A DNA stretch of 64,000 bases, taken from contig CAVYPC010000002.1 of the NCBI GenBank assembly GCA_963770315.1, positions 868,001-932,000 on the forward strand, written 5' to 3'. Within the stretch, counting starts at the first letter, position 1, and the number at the start of each line of letters is the position of its first letter. The notes under the pieces were generated by a model that searched no databases, was not told the origin of the DNA, and saw nothing but the letters and a program-made list of their open reading frames with translations. The stretch is from VRUE01 sp963770315. GTDB taxonomy: Bacteria > Actinomycetota > Thermoleophilia > Solirubrobacterales > 70-9. The translations under genes and the position numbers were made by a program. Below are positions 51,220-60,155 of this stretch, in pieces.

Positions 51220-52668
51220 ATGAGCAGAGAGCTATTTGAGAGTTACTTGCGGGATGAGAGCCGGAAGGGACCGGTCTTGACCGACGCCTTTACTGGTGCT
51301 GCAGGTGGGGCGGCTTGTGGGGATCTGTCTCGGATTTCGGTCGTGATCGAGGAGGGGCGGGTTGGGGCCGTGTCCTTCGACGCCGACGGATGTGGGGCGA
51401 CGAGAGCTGCCACCGCGGCCGTCGCCGAGCTGGTCGATGGGGAACCTGTGATCGAGGCGGCGCGGATCGGGATCGACGCGGTGGATGAGGCGATAGGGGG
51501 CTTGACCCCCGCAAAGCGCCACGCCGCCCAGCTTGCTGCCGACGCGCTGCACCGTGCCCTGGCGAGCGCCGCCGCTTCTTCGCAGACGCTCGCCGCACCG
51601 CGCAAGGGCCGGGTCCTGGTCGCGATGTCCGGCGGCGTCGACAGCGCCGTCGCCGCACTGCTCGAACGCGAGCGGGGAGCGGACGTGCTCAGCGTCACCC
51701 TGAAGCTCTGGGCCGACCCCGAGACCGATGGCGCCAAGGCCTGCTGCTCGCCGGAGGCGGTCCTCGGCGCCAGGGCCGTCGCCCACTCGCTCGGCATCCC
51801 GCACCTCACCCTCGATCTCGAGGAGGAGTTCCGGCGCCGCGTCGTCGGCGCTTTCCTCGACGGGTACGGAGCGGGCTCCACGCCCAACCCGTGCATCGTC
51901 TGCAACGGCGAGGTGCGTATCGCGGCGATGGTCGACCTCGCCGAGCGCCTCGGCGCCGAGCGCCTCGTCACCGGCCACTATGCGCGGATCGTCGAGGACG
52001 ACAGCGGCCCTCTGCTCGCCGCAGCCTCCGACCAGGCGAAGGACCAGAGCTACATGCTCGCCGCCCTGCCGCCGGCGATGCTCGACCGGGTGCGCTTCCC
52101 CCTCACCGAGCTGAGCAAGCCCGAGGTGCGCGAGATCGCCTCTCGCCATGGCCTCGCCATCGCCAAGAAGCCCGAGAGCCAGGATCTCTGCTTCCTCGCC
52201 GGTCAAGGTAAGGGGCGGTTCCTGCGCCGCTATGCCGGCCTCGGCGAGCGCGAGGGCGCTGTGCTCGATCGCGCCGGGCGGGCGATCGGCCGCCATCGCG
52301 GCCACCACAACTTCACCGTGGGGCAGCGCCGTGGGATCGGCGTCTCCTCGCCGGAGCCGTTGTACGTGCTCGCCACCGATGCCGCTGCCAATACGGTCAC
52401 CGTGGGTTCGCGGGCCGAGCTGGCGACGAACCGGGTGCGGATACGCGACGCGGTCCTGCACCGCGACGGACGCCGCGTGGATGGGGTCAAGCTGCGCTAC
52501 CACGCCACCTCGATCTCGGCCTCCGTGGCCGGGGCGGAGAAGGGGCGCCACACCGAGCTCGACGTCGAGCTGGGCGAGTCGTTCGACGCGGCCTCCCCCG
52601 GGCAGGCCGCGGTGCTTCTCTGCGGCGAGGCGATCGTCGGCCACGGCACCATTGCAGCGGCGGCCTGA
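51220..52668 (+). CDS. mnmA: IscU/NifU-like scaffold domain fused to tRNA 2-thiouridylase MnmA
   Basis: A 482-aa fusion. Residues 1-125 are an IscU/NifU-N domain: AACGD (Cys33), DGCGATRAATAAVAELVDGEPV (Cys58, quoted as the SufU/IscU core) and LTPAKRHAAQLAADALH. The third cluster ligand of IscU is Ala102 here. Residues 128-482 are MnmA, which thiolates U34 of Lys, Glu and Gln tRNAs. They include the PP-loop SGGVDSAV (from Ser137), the catalytic Cys228 (NPCIVCNGE), Cys324 (SQDLCFLAG) and the C-terminal barrel. The ATG at 51220 has GGAG and a CATAAT box upstream. A scaffold joined to the sulfur-transfer enzyme suggests direct sulfur or cluster handling. Confidence 0.9.
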   Translation: MSRELFESYLRDESRKGPVLTDAFTGAAGGAACGDLSRISVVIEEGRVGAVSFDADGCGATRAATAAVAELVDGEPVIEAARIGIDAVDEAIGGLTPAKRHAAQLAADALHRALASAAASSQTLAAPRKGRVLVAMSGGVDSAVAALLERERGADVLSVTLKLWADPETDGAKACCSPEAVLGARAVAHSLGIPHLTLDLEEEFRRRVVGAFLDGYGAGSTPNPCIVCNGEVRIAAMVDLAERLGAERLVTGHYARIVEDDSGPLLAAASDQAKDQSYMLAALPPAMLDRVRFPLTELSKPEVREIASRHGLAIAKKPESQDLCFLAGQGKGRFLRRYAGLGEREGAVLDRAGRAIGRHRGHHNFTVGQRRGIGVSSPEPLYVLATDAAANTVTVGSRAELATNRVRIRDAVLHRDGRRVDGVKLRYHATSISASVAGAEKGRHTELDVELGESFDAASPGQAAVLLCGEAIVGHGTIAAAA

Positions 52669-52700
52669 CCCCGCCGTCCGTGACTTAGGCTTCGGTGTCG

Positions 52701-55325
52701 ATGAAAGCCGAGCAAATCCGGGACACCTACCTCTCCTTCTTCGCGGAGCGGGACCACAAGATCGTGCCCTCCGCTTCCCTGGTCCCCTCGGTCCACGACC
52801 CCTCGGTGCTGCTGACGACGGCGGGGATGCAGCCCTTCAAGCCCTACTTCCTCGGTCGCGAGCGACCGCCGGCGCCGCGGCTGGCCGATGTGCAGAAGTG
52901 CTTCCGCACCACCGACATCGAGGAGGTCGGCAACACGGCCCGCCACCTCACCTTCTTCGAGATGCTCGGCAACTGGAGCTTCGGCGACTACTTCAAGGCG
53001 GAGTCGATCCCCTGGGGCTGGGAGCTGGTCACCGAGGGGTTCGGGATGGATCCGGAGCGGATCTGGGCGACCGTGTTCGGCGGCGACGGGGAGCTCGGCC
53101 TCGGTCCCGACGAGGAGGCGATCGAGGTCTGGAGAGGGCAGGGGATGCCCGAGGAGCGGATCGTCCTGCTCGGCCGCGAGGACAACTTCTGGCAGGCCGG
53201 GCCAAGCGGGCCGTGCGGCCCTTGCTCGGAGCTCTACCTCGACCGCGGCGAGGACTTCGGCGCCGCCGGCGAGCGGCCCGGCGACGACACCGACCGCTTC
53301 CTCGAGTTCTGGAACCACGTCTTCATGACCTATGACCTCTCCGTGGACGGGGTACTCACCGAGCTGCCGATGCGCAACATCGACACCGGGATGGGCCTCG
53401 ACCGGATGGCGGCGATCCTGCAGGACGTGCCTTCGGTCTTCGAGACCGACCTGGTGCGGCCGCTGGTCGACCTTGCCGAGGAGCTCTCCGGCCGCTCCTA
53501 CGACGAGGGCGGGGCGGTGACCCGCGCGATGCGGATCGTCGCCGACCACTCGCGCGGCGCGGCCTTCCTGATCGCCGACGGCGTCGTTCCCTCCAACGAA
53601 GACCGTGGCTACATCCTGCGGCGGATCATGCGCCGGGCGATCCAGCAGGGCCGCACGCTGGGACTGGAGGCTCCCTGGCTCGGTCGCTTCGCCGAGCGCA
53701 CGATCGAGATCATGTCCGGCGTATACCCGGAGCTCGCGGCGGAGCGGGAGACGATCGCCCGCTGGGTCGGCGACGAGGAGGAGAGCTTCGGTCGCACCCT
53801 GGAGCGCGGCACCGAGCTGCTCGAGCGGCTGACCGCCGAGGCAAAGGAGGCGGGCACCTCCTGGATCGACGCCGCCGACGCCTTCAAGTTGCACGACACC
53901 TACGGCTTCCCCTACGACCTGAGTAAGGAGCTGCTTGCCGAGCAGGGACTCTCGGTCGATGACGGCGGCTTCGAGGAGCTGATGGAGGAGCAGCGCCAGC
54001 GGGCGCGGGTGGGTGCGGCAACCGCCCACGGCTCGGAGGATCGTCACGAGAAGGTGCTCGACTTCGCTGCCGCCGCCCCGCCGACTCGCTTTGTCGGCTA
54101 CGAGACGTTACGGGCGACGACCGGCCTCGCCGCGGCCGTCGCCGACGACGGGCGGGCGCTCGTCAAGTTGGAGGAGAGCCCCTTCTACGCCGAGGGCGGC
54201 GGTCAGGTGGCCGACTCGGGCGTTCTGCGGTGGGACGGGGGGGAGGCTCGGGTGGTCGACGTCTACCGGGTCGGCGGGGACCAGGCGCTCGAGGTCGAGC
54301 CCGAGGGCGGTGCGATGGAGGCGGGTATCGCGGTCGAGGCGCTCGTCGATCGCGAGACGCGCCACGCGACGATGCGCAATCACACCGCCACCCACCTCCT
54401 GCACGCGGCGCTGCGGGAGCGGCTCGGCGACCATGTGCGCCAGGCCGGCTCGGCGGTTCGCCCCGACAAACTCCGCTTCGACTTCACCCACGGGCAGGCG
54501 CTGTCCAGCGAGGACTTGGGGGCGATCGAGGAGCGGGTCAACGGCTGGATCAAGGCGAGCCGGCCGGTGCGCTGGCTGGAGATGGGGCGCCCCGAGGCCG
54601 AACGCCTGGGCGCGATGGCCCTGTTCGGCGAGAAATACGGCGAGTGGGTGCGGGTGGTCGAGGTCGAGGCGGTCTCGCGCGAGCTCTGCGGCGGCACCCA
54701 CGTCGCCAACACGGCGGAGGTCGGCATCTTCAAGATCGCCTCGGAGGGCTCCAGCGCCGCCAACGTGCGACGGATCGAGGCCCTCACCGGCCCCGCCGCG
54801 ATCGACTGGTTCCGCGACGGCGAGGAGCGGCTGCGCGAGGTCGGCGAGCTGCTCGGCGCTCCCCAGGACCCGCTGAGTGGCGCCAGGCGCGCGGCCGAGC
54901 GGCTGCGCGAGGCGGGCGAGGGCGCCAAGCAGGCCGCGAAGCAGCTGCTCGGCGATGAGGCGGAGCGCCTGGTCGCCGCGGTGAAGGAGGTCGATGGAAT
55001 CGGCGTCGTCTCTTCCCGGGCGCCTCTCGCCGACCAGAAGCAGCTGCTCGAGCTGGCCAACAGGGTGCAGTCGAAGCTGGGCGGTGAGTCGGCTATCGCC
55101 CTCGGCGGCGCCGAGGGCGAGAGGGTCGGCTTGGTCGTGCTCGTCTCAAAGGGGGCCGTCGCGAGCGGCGTCTCCGCGGCGGCCGTAGTGCGCGAGGCGG
55201 CGGCTGTCGTCGGCGGCGGTGGCGGCGGGCGCGACGATATGGCTCAGGCTGGGGGATCGGACGCTTCGAAGCTCGAGCAGGCGCTGGCGACGGCGCGGCA
55301 GGCAATCGAAGCGGGGATCGGCTGA
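52701..55325 (+). CDS. alaS: Alanyl-tRNA synthetase
   Basis: AlaRS, 874 aa. The class II core begins IRDTYLSFFAERDHKIVPSASLVP, with TTAGMQPFKPYFLG and CFRTTDIEEVGNTARHLTFFEMLGNWSFGDYFK (in part). The editing domain keeps its zinc ligands HTATHLLH and CGGTHV. The C-terminal DHHA1 domain ends GGGGGGRDDMAQAGG. ATG 52701 is preferred to the GTG at 52695, since TAGGCT (52686-52691) lies 9 nt before it. It heads a long operon with ruvX, mltG and shikimate genes, an order common in actinobacteria. Confidence 0.96.
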   Translation: MKAEQIRDTYLSFFAERDHKIVPSASLVPSVHDPSVLLTTAGMQPFKPYFLGRERPPAPRLADVQKCFRTTDIEEVGNTARHLTFFEMLGNWSFGDYFKAESIPWGWELVTEGFGMDPERIWATVFGGDGELGLGPDEEAIEVWRGQGMPEERIVLLGREDNFWQAGPSGPCGPCSELYLDRGEDFGAAGERPGDDTDRFLEFWNHVFMTYDLSVDGVLTELPMRNIDTGMGLDRMAAILQDVPSVFETDLVRPLVDLAEELSGRSYDEGGAVTRAMRIVADHSRGAAFLIADGVVPSNEDRGYILRRIMRRAIQQGRTLGLEAPWLGRFAERTIEIMSGVYPELAAERETIARWVGDEEESFGRTLERGTELLERLTAEAKEAGTSWIDAADAFKLHDTYGFPYDLSKELLAEQGLSVDDGGFEELMEEQRQRARVGAATAHGSEDRHEKVLDFAAAAPPTRFVGYETLRATTGLAAAVADDGRALVKLEESPFYAEGGGQVADSGVLRWDGGEARVVDVYRVGGDQALEVEPEGGAMEAGIAVEALVDRETRHATMRNHTATHLLHAALRERLGDHVRQAGSAVRPDKLRFDFTHGQALSSEDLGAIEERVNGWIKASRPVRWLEMGRPEAERLGAMALFGEKYGEWVRVVEVEAVSRELCGGTHVANTAEVGIFKIASEGSSAANVRRIEALTGPAAIDWFRDGEERLREVGELLGAPQDPLSGARRAAERLREAGEGAKQAAKQLLGDEAERLVAAVKEVDGIGVVSSRAPLADQKQLLELANRVQSKLGGESAIALGGAEGERVGLVVLVSKGAVASGVSAAAVVREAAAVVGGGGGGRDDMAQAGGSDASKLEQALATARQAIEAGIG

Positions 55326-55732
55326 TGCGAGTCCTTGCCCTCGACTATGGCACCGCGCGGATCGGCTGCGCGATCTCGGATCCGAGCGGCACGCTGGCGA
55401 CGCCACTGCCGGTGATCGAGCCGCCGGAGCCGCGCTCGGTCGCCGAGCTGGTGACCAAGCACGAGGTCGAGCGGGTGGTCGTCGGGCTGCCGCTCCACCT
55501 GAGCGGCGAGGAGGGAACCCAGGCGGCGCTCACCCGCACCTTCTGCACCGAACTGGAAGCGATGCTCGACGTTCCGGTCGAGACCTACGACGAGCGGTTG
55601 ACGACGCGGATGGCCGAGGCGAGCAAGCGCGAAGGGGCGGCCGCGCCGCCGGATTCCCTCGCCGCCGCGCACCTGCTTCAGGGATACCTCGCGGGGCAGG
55701 CCGCGATCGAAGGTCCCGAAGGCGATGACTGA
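55325..55732 (+). CDS. ruvX: Putative Holliday junction resolvase / pre-16S rRNA nuclease YqgF
   Basis: RNase H-fold nuclease, 135 aa. RVLALDYGTARIGCAISDP carries the first catalytic Asp; VERVVVGLPLHLSGEEGTQ, the Glu in VETYDERLTTRMAEA and the final Asp in PDSLAAAHLLQGYL fit the YqgF family, which matures 16S rRNA 5' ends. ATG overlaps the alaS stop (TGATG), and the end overlaps mltG by 8 nt. Confidence 0.93.
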   Translation: MRVLALDYGTARIGCAISDPSGTLATPLPVIEPPEPRSVAELVTKHEVERVVVGLPLHLSGEEGTQAALTRTFCTELEAMLDVPVETYDERLTTRMAEASKREGAAAPPDSLAAAHLLQGYLAGQAAIEGPEGDD

Positions 55733-56615
55733 CGACTGGTTCGCCGACGACACGGCGGTGGCGGATCGGGAGCGGCGGCGCCGGGAGCGGGAGGACCGGC
55801 GGGCCGGAGCAGCGAAGCGCCGCCGGCGGGCCGTCGTCGTCCTGGCAGCCGTGCTCGTGCTCGGCGCAGTCGCGGCCACCCTCGCCTACCGCCACTTCCA
55901 CCGCAGCGAGGCAGCGCCGCCGCCGGTCGTGCTGAAGACGATCACGGTGACGATCCCAGAGGGCTACAGTCGCGAACAGACCGCGCAGCTCGCCCGCGAA
56001 GCCGGGCTCACGGGCAGTTACATGAAGGCGAGCGAGGGCCACGAGGGCTTCCTCTTCCCCGACACCTTCGAACTGGAGAAGGGGGCGCCCGCCTCGGACC
56101 TGGTCGAACTGCAGCTGGAAGACTTCAAGCGACGCATCGCCGGCGTCGACATGAGCTACGCCCGCTCCAAGAACCTCACCACCAGGGACGTGGTGACGAT
56201 CGCCTCGATGATCGAGCGCGAGGCGCAGCTGGAGAAGGAGCGCCCGCTGATCGCCGCCGTGATCTACAACCGCCTGCACGAAGGGATGCCGCTCGGGATC
56301 GACGCGACGATCCGCTTCGCCACCGGCAACTACGAAGAGCCGCTGACCGAATCCGAACTCGCTGTCGACTCGCCATACAACACCCGCACCAACGCCGGCC
56401 TGCCGCCGGGGCCGATCGGCAGCCCCGGCCTTGCCTCGATCGAAGCCGCCGCGCACCCGGCCAAGGTCGACTACCTCTTCTACGTGGTCAAGCCCGGCGC
56501 CTGCGGCGAACACTCCTTCTCTTCGAGCGAAGCCCAGTTCGAAGCCGACGTCGCCCGCTACAACGAAGCCCGCGAAGCGGCCGGCGGCGAATCGCCGGAC
56601 ACCTGCGGCGAATGA
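55725..56615 (+). CDS. mltG: Endolytic murein transglycosylase MltG
   Basis: Membrane-bound transglycosylase (296 aa) that cuts nascent peptidoglycan strands. A basic, Arg-rich cytosolic segment precedes one membrane helix (about residues 37-55, VVVLAAVLVLGAVAATLAY). Then come the shortened LysM-like part (TITVTIPEGYSREQTAQLAR), EGFLFPDTFEL, catalytic Glu in TIASMIEREAQ, and SPYNTRTNAGLPPGPIGSPG with ASIEAAAHP. It is shorter than the 340-aa norm. Glu codons in the C-terminal third are nearly all GAA while the cytosolic head uses GAG. Overlaps aroE by 4 nt. Confidence 0.94.
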   Translation: MTDDWFADDTAVADRERRRREREDRRAGAAKRRRRAVVVLAAVLVLGAVAATLAYRHFHRSEAAPPPVVLKTITVTIPEGYSREQTAQLAREAGLTGSYMKASEGHEGFLFPDTFELEKGAPASDLVELQLEDFKRRIAGVDMSYARSKNLTTRDVVTIASMIEREAQLEKERPLIAAVIYNRLHEGMPLGIDATIRFATGNYEEPLTESELAVDSPYNTRTNAGLPPGPIGSPGLASIEAAAHPAKVDYLFYVVKPGACGEHSFSSSEAQFEADVARYNEAREAAGGESPDTCGE

Positions 56616-57412
56616 AGCGCCTCGCCGTCCTCGGTCACCCGGTCGGCCACTCGCGCTCGCCGGCAATGCACAACGCGGCGTTGGCCGAGCTGGGGCTGGC
56701 CGGAGAGTGGAGCTATGAGGCAATCGACCTCGCGCCGGACGAGTTCGAGCCACGGGCGCGGGCGATGGCGGCCGAGGGGTTCGTCGGTGCCAACGTCACC
56801 GTCCCCCACAAGGGGGCGGCTCTCTCCCTCGCGGATTCGCTTTCGGAGAGGGCACGCGAGATCGGTGCCGCCAACACGCTCAGCTTCGCGGACGGGGAGA
56901 TCCACGCGGACAACACCGACGCAAGGGGGTTGCTGGATGCCCTGCCCGAGCCGCCGGCGGGCAGCCGGGCCCTGGTTCTCGGTGCGGGGGGCGCCGCCAG
57001 GGCGGTTGTCTGGGCGCTGGTCCGCGAGGGGGCCGAGGTGGGCGTCTGGAACCGCACCGGGCTGCGCGCCCAGCATCTCTGCGGCGAGCTCGGAGGGGCT
57101 CCTGCGCCGGCACCCGAGCAGGACGCCTACGACCTGATCGTCAATACCACCGCGGCCGGCATGCGCGGCGAGGATCCCTTTGCCGAGCTGCCGCTGGAGC
57201 CCGATCTCTTCAACGCCGGGCAGACCGTCGTCGACCTCGTCTACGGCGAACGGCCGAGCGGGCTGCTGGCGGCCGCGGAGGCGGGCGGGGCGACCGTCGT
57301 CGACGGAATCGAGGTTCTCGTCCGCCAAGGCGCTCTCTCGCTGCAGATCTGGACCGGATGCAAGCCGCCGCTCGAGATAATGCGCGCAGCCGCGCGGACT
57401 CAGGCCCCGTGA
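56612..57412 (+). CDS. aroE: Shikimate dehydrogenase
   Basis: NADPH-dependent reduction of 3-dehydroshikimate, 266 aa. VLGHPVGHSRSPAMHNAALAELGL is the substrate-binding start; GANVTVPHKGAAL has the catalytic Lys; ADNTDARGLLDAL the Asp; LVLGAGGAARAVVWAL the nucleotide loop; and LVRQGALSLQIWTG the C-terminal helix. ATGA overlap with mltG. The other shikimate genes aroC, aroK-aroB and aroQ follow directly. Confidence 0.95.
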   Translation: MKRLAVLGHPVGHSRSPAMHNAALAELGLAGEWSYEAIDLAPDEFEPRARAMAAEGFVGANVTVPHKGAALSLADSLSERAREIGAANTLSFADGEIHADNTDARGLLDALPEPPAGSRALVLGAGGAARAVVWALVREGAEVGVWNRTGLRAQHLCGELGGAPAPAPEQDAYDLIVNTTAAGMRGEDPFAELPLEPDLFNAGQTVVDLVYGERPSGLLAAAEAGGATVVDGIEVLVRQGALSLQIWTGCKPPLEIMRAAARTQAP

Positions 57413-57426
57413 CCCCCGGCCGCCTA

Positions 57427-57432
57427 TAGCCT
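57427..57432 (+). promoter_or_regulatory. Leaderless -10 box of aroC
   Basis: TAGCCT within CTATAGCCT lies 7 nt before ATG 57440. It sits in the only sizeable gap (27 nt) of the aro genes and could give internal expression. Confidence 0.5.
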
Positions 57433-57439
57433 TGCGCCC

Positions 57440-58612
57440 ATGAGCACGCGCTTTCGATTCACCACCGCAGGCGAGTCGCACGGGCCCGGCTTGGTCGCGA
57501 TCGTCGAGGGCATGCCGTCGGGGCTCGAGCTCGCCCGCGAGGCGCTCGACCGCGACATGGCGCGGCGTCAGCTCGGTCACGGGCGGGGCGGGCGGATGCG
57601 GATCGAGATCGACACGGTCGAGGTCCGTTCCGGTGTCCGTCATGGCCGCACCTTGGGCAGCCCGATCGCGGTGCTGGTCGCCAACCGCGACTACGCCAAC
57701 TGGGAGGAGCGGATGAACCCCTGGCCGGTCGCGGGCTTCGAGCCCGAAGAGGTCCACCTGCCGCGGCCGGGCCACGCCGACCTCGTCGGTGCCCAGAAGT
57801 ACGGCCACAGCGACATCCGCAACGTGCTGGAGCGGGCCAGCGCCCGCGAGACGGCGGCTCGGGTGGCGGCCGGCTCGCTCGCCCGCGGCCTGCTCACGGC
57901 CCTGGGGGTGAGCGTGCACAGCCATGTCACCCAGATCGCCTCGGTGAAGGCGCCCGAGCGACCCGATCTCGCACCCGAGGATTTCGCCGCGGTCGACGAG
58001 GACCCGGTGCGCTGCCTCGACCCGGAGGCGAGCGCCGCGATGGTCGCGGAGATCAACCGCCTGCGCAAGGCAAATGAGAGCCTCGGCGGCAGCTTCGAGG
58101 TGCGCGCTTTCGGCCTCGTCCCCGGCCTCGGCTCGCACATCTCCTGGGAAGAGCGACTCGACGGGCAGCTCGCCGGCGCGGTTGCCTCGATTCAGTCGGT
58201 GAAGGGCGTCGCGATCGGTGAAGCCTGGGACGTGGCCGGGCGCCCCGGCTCGGAGGCGCACGACGAGATTTTCTGGTCCGAGGAGCACGGCTACCAGCGT
58301 GAGACCAACCACGCCGGCGGTCTCGAGGGGGGCATGACCAACGGCCTGCCCCTCTCGGTGCGGGCGGCGATCAAGCCGATCTCCACCCTGACCAAGCCGC
58401 TGCGCTCGGTCGACACCGAGACCAAGCAGCCGGCGCAGGCGCTGCGCGAGCGCACCGACTCGACCGTCGTGCCCGCCGCCGCGGTGGTCGCCGAGGCGAT
58501 GGTCTGCCTGACCCTCGCCCGCTGCTACCGGGAGAAGTTCGGCGGCGACCACATCGACGACGTGCTCGCGGCTCTCGGCGCGTACAAGCGGCGCATCGAC
58601 TTCCGGGGGTGA
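57440..58612 (+). CDS. aroC: Chorismate synthase
   Basis: Makes chorismate from EPSP using reduced FMN, 390 aa. Motifs: RFTTAGESHGPGLVAIVEGMPSG (first half quoted), RRQLGHGRGGRMRIE, GSPIAVLVANRDYANWE, RPGHADLVGAQKYGHSDIRNVLERASARETAARVA (in part), GGLEGGMTNGLPLSVRAAIKPI and the C-terminal RTDSTVVPAAAVVAEAMV. Full length. Followed 4 nt later by the aroK-aroB fusion. Confidence 0.96.
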   Translation: MSTRFRFTTAGESHGPGLVAIVEGMPSGLELAREALDRDMARRQLGHGRGGRMRIEIDTVEVRSGVRHGRTLGSPIAVLVANRDYANWEERMNPWPVAGFEPEEVHLPRPGHADLVGAQKYGHSDIRNVLERASARETAARVAAGSLARGLLTALGVSVHSHVTQIASVKAPERPDLAPEDFAAVDEDPVRCLDPEASAAMVAEINRLRKANESLGGSFEVRAFGLVPGLGSHISWEERLDGQLAGAVASIQSVKGVAIGEAWDVAGRPGSEAHDEIFWSEEHGYQRETNHAGGLEGGMTNGLPLSVRAAIKPISTLTKPLRSVDTETKQPAQALRERTDSTVVPAAAVVAEAMVCLTLARCYREKFGGDHIDDVLAALGAYKRRIDFRG

Positions 58613-58616
58613 CGGC

Positions 58617-60155
58617 GTGAGCCGACCGGCGATCGTCTTCATCGGCTTCATGGGCGCCGGTAAGTCGACCGCGGCAGCAGCCGCTGCGCACGATGCCGGA
58701 GTCGAGGCGGTCGATACCGACGCGCTGCTGGAACGGGAGTTCGGGACGACGATCGACGAGTTCTTCGCCGCCCACGGCGAGGAGGAGTTCCGCCGCCGCG
58801 AGGAGGCGCTGGCGAGCGAGCTGCTGGGGGCGGCCGAGGGCGGCGCGATCGCGCTCGGCGGCGGCAGCGTCCTCTCGCCCGCCGTGCGCGAAGCGCTCGG
58901 CCGCCACACCGTCGTCTGGCTCCAGGTCGACCCGGATGTGGCCTGGCGCCGGGTCGAGGGGGCGGGGCGTCCGCTGGCCCGCGACGGCGCCGGCTTCGAG
59001 GCACTGCTGGAAGAGCGGCTCTCGCTGTACGAGTCGCTGGCCGACGTGGTCGTGATGCCCTCGCAGCGCGACGCGGTCGAGCGCGCGCTGCCGGCGCTGC
59101 GCGCGCTTGCCGACCTGCCGGCGGGGACGAAGATGCTGTGGGCGGCGAGCGCCTCGGGTGAGTACCCGGTGGTGGTCGGCCGCGGCCTCCTCGGCGCCGG
59201 GTGGTGGCCGCTCGAGGGGCGGCGCTTCTGCGTCAGCGACAGCGCCGTCTGCGGCCTCTACGGCGAGCGGATAGAGCCGCTCGAGGCCCGGGTCGAAGTC
59301 GAGCCCGGAGAGGGGGCGAAGACGATGGCCGAGGCGGAGCGGGTGCTGAGCGCGCTGGCTCGGGCGGGGATGACCCGCGAAGACCACGTCGTCGCGTTGG
59401 GCGGGGGGGTGGTCGGCGATCTGGCCGGCTTCTGCGCCCATACCTACCAGCGCGGGGTGCCGGTCGTCCAGGTTCCGACGACGCTGGTCGCCCAGGTCGA
59501 TTCCGCCTACGGCGGCAAGACCGGGGTCGATCTGCCCGAGGGCAAGAACTACGCCGGGGCCTACCACCTGCCGGCGGCGGTCATCGCCGATACCGAGACG
59601 CTGGCGAGCCTTCCCCCGGAGGAGCTCGCCGCCGGCTTCGTCGAGGTGCTGAAGACCGGCCTCCTCGCCGGGGGGGCGCTGTGGGAGCGGGTGAGCGCGA
59701 TCGAGTCGCTCGATCCGGACGACCTCGACGACGTCGTCTTCGCCTGTGCCCGCTACAAGTGCGAGGTCGTCGCCGCCGACGAGCGTGACAACGGACTGCG
59801 CGCCACGCTCAACCTCGGCCACACGGTCGGCCACGCGATCGAGGCGGCGAGCGGTTACTCGCGCTACCGCCACGGCGAGGCAGTCGGCCTGGGCCTGCTG
59901 GCGGCGCTGCGGCTCTCCGAGGCCCCGCAGCTGCGCGAGCGGGTCGAGGAGATACTCGGCCGTCACGGATTGCCGGTCGAGCTCGACGCCGCGATCGCGA
60001 CCGACGCCGTTCTCGACGCCCTGCAGCGCGACAAGAAGCGGACCGCCGCCGGGGTCGGCTTCGTGCTCCTCTCCGAGCCGGGCACCCCGCGCGTGGGGCA
60101 GTCGCTCGATCCGGCTAAGGTCAGGCTCGCCGTGGAGGAGCTGCGCGAGAGATGA
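58617..60155 (+). CDS. aroKB: Bifunctional shikimate kinase / 3-dehydroquinate synthase
   Basis: A 512-aa fusion of two shikimate-pathway enzymes. Residues 1-165 are AroK: IVFIGFMGAGKST (P-loop, Lys16), DTDALLEREFGTTIDEFF and ALGGGSVLSPAVREAL. Residues about 171-512 are AroB: HVVALGGGVVGDLAGFCAHT, QVPTTLVAQVDSAYGGKTGV, LPEGKNYAGAYHLP, the zinc/NAD region LRATLNLGHTVGHAIEAASG and YRHGEAVGLGLLAAL. GTG start. The enzymes catalyse non-consecutive steps (2 and 5), so the fusion serves co-expression rather than simple channelling. Confidence 0.95.
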   Translation: MSRPAIVFIGFMGAGKSTAAAAAAHDAGVEAVDTDALLEREFGTTIDEFFAAHGEEEFRRREEALASELLGAAEGGAIALGGGSVLSPAVREALGRHTVVWLQVDPDVAWRRVEGAGRPLARDGAGFEALLEERLSLYESLADVVVMPSQRDAVERALPALRALADLPAGTKMLWAASASGEYPVVVGRGLLGAGWWPLEGRRFCVSDSAVCGLYGERIEPLEARVEVEPGEGAKTMAEAERVLSALARAGMTREDHVVALGGGVVGDLAGFCAHTYQRGVPVVQVPTTLVAQVDSAYGGKTGVDLPEGKNYAGAYHLPAAVIADTETLASLPPEELAAGFVEVLKTGLLAGGALWERVSAIESLDPDDLDDVVFACARYKCEVVAADERDNGLRATLNLGHTVGHAIEAASGYSRYRHGEAVGLGLLAALRLSEAPQLRERVEEILGRHGLPVELDAAIATDAVLDALQRDKKRTAAGVGFVLLSEPGTPRVGQSLDPAKVRLAVEELRER

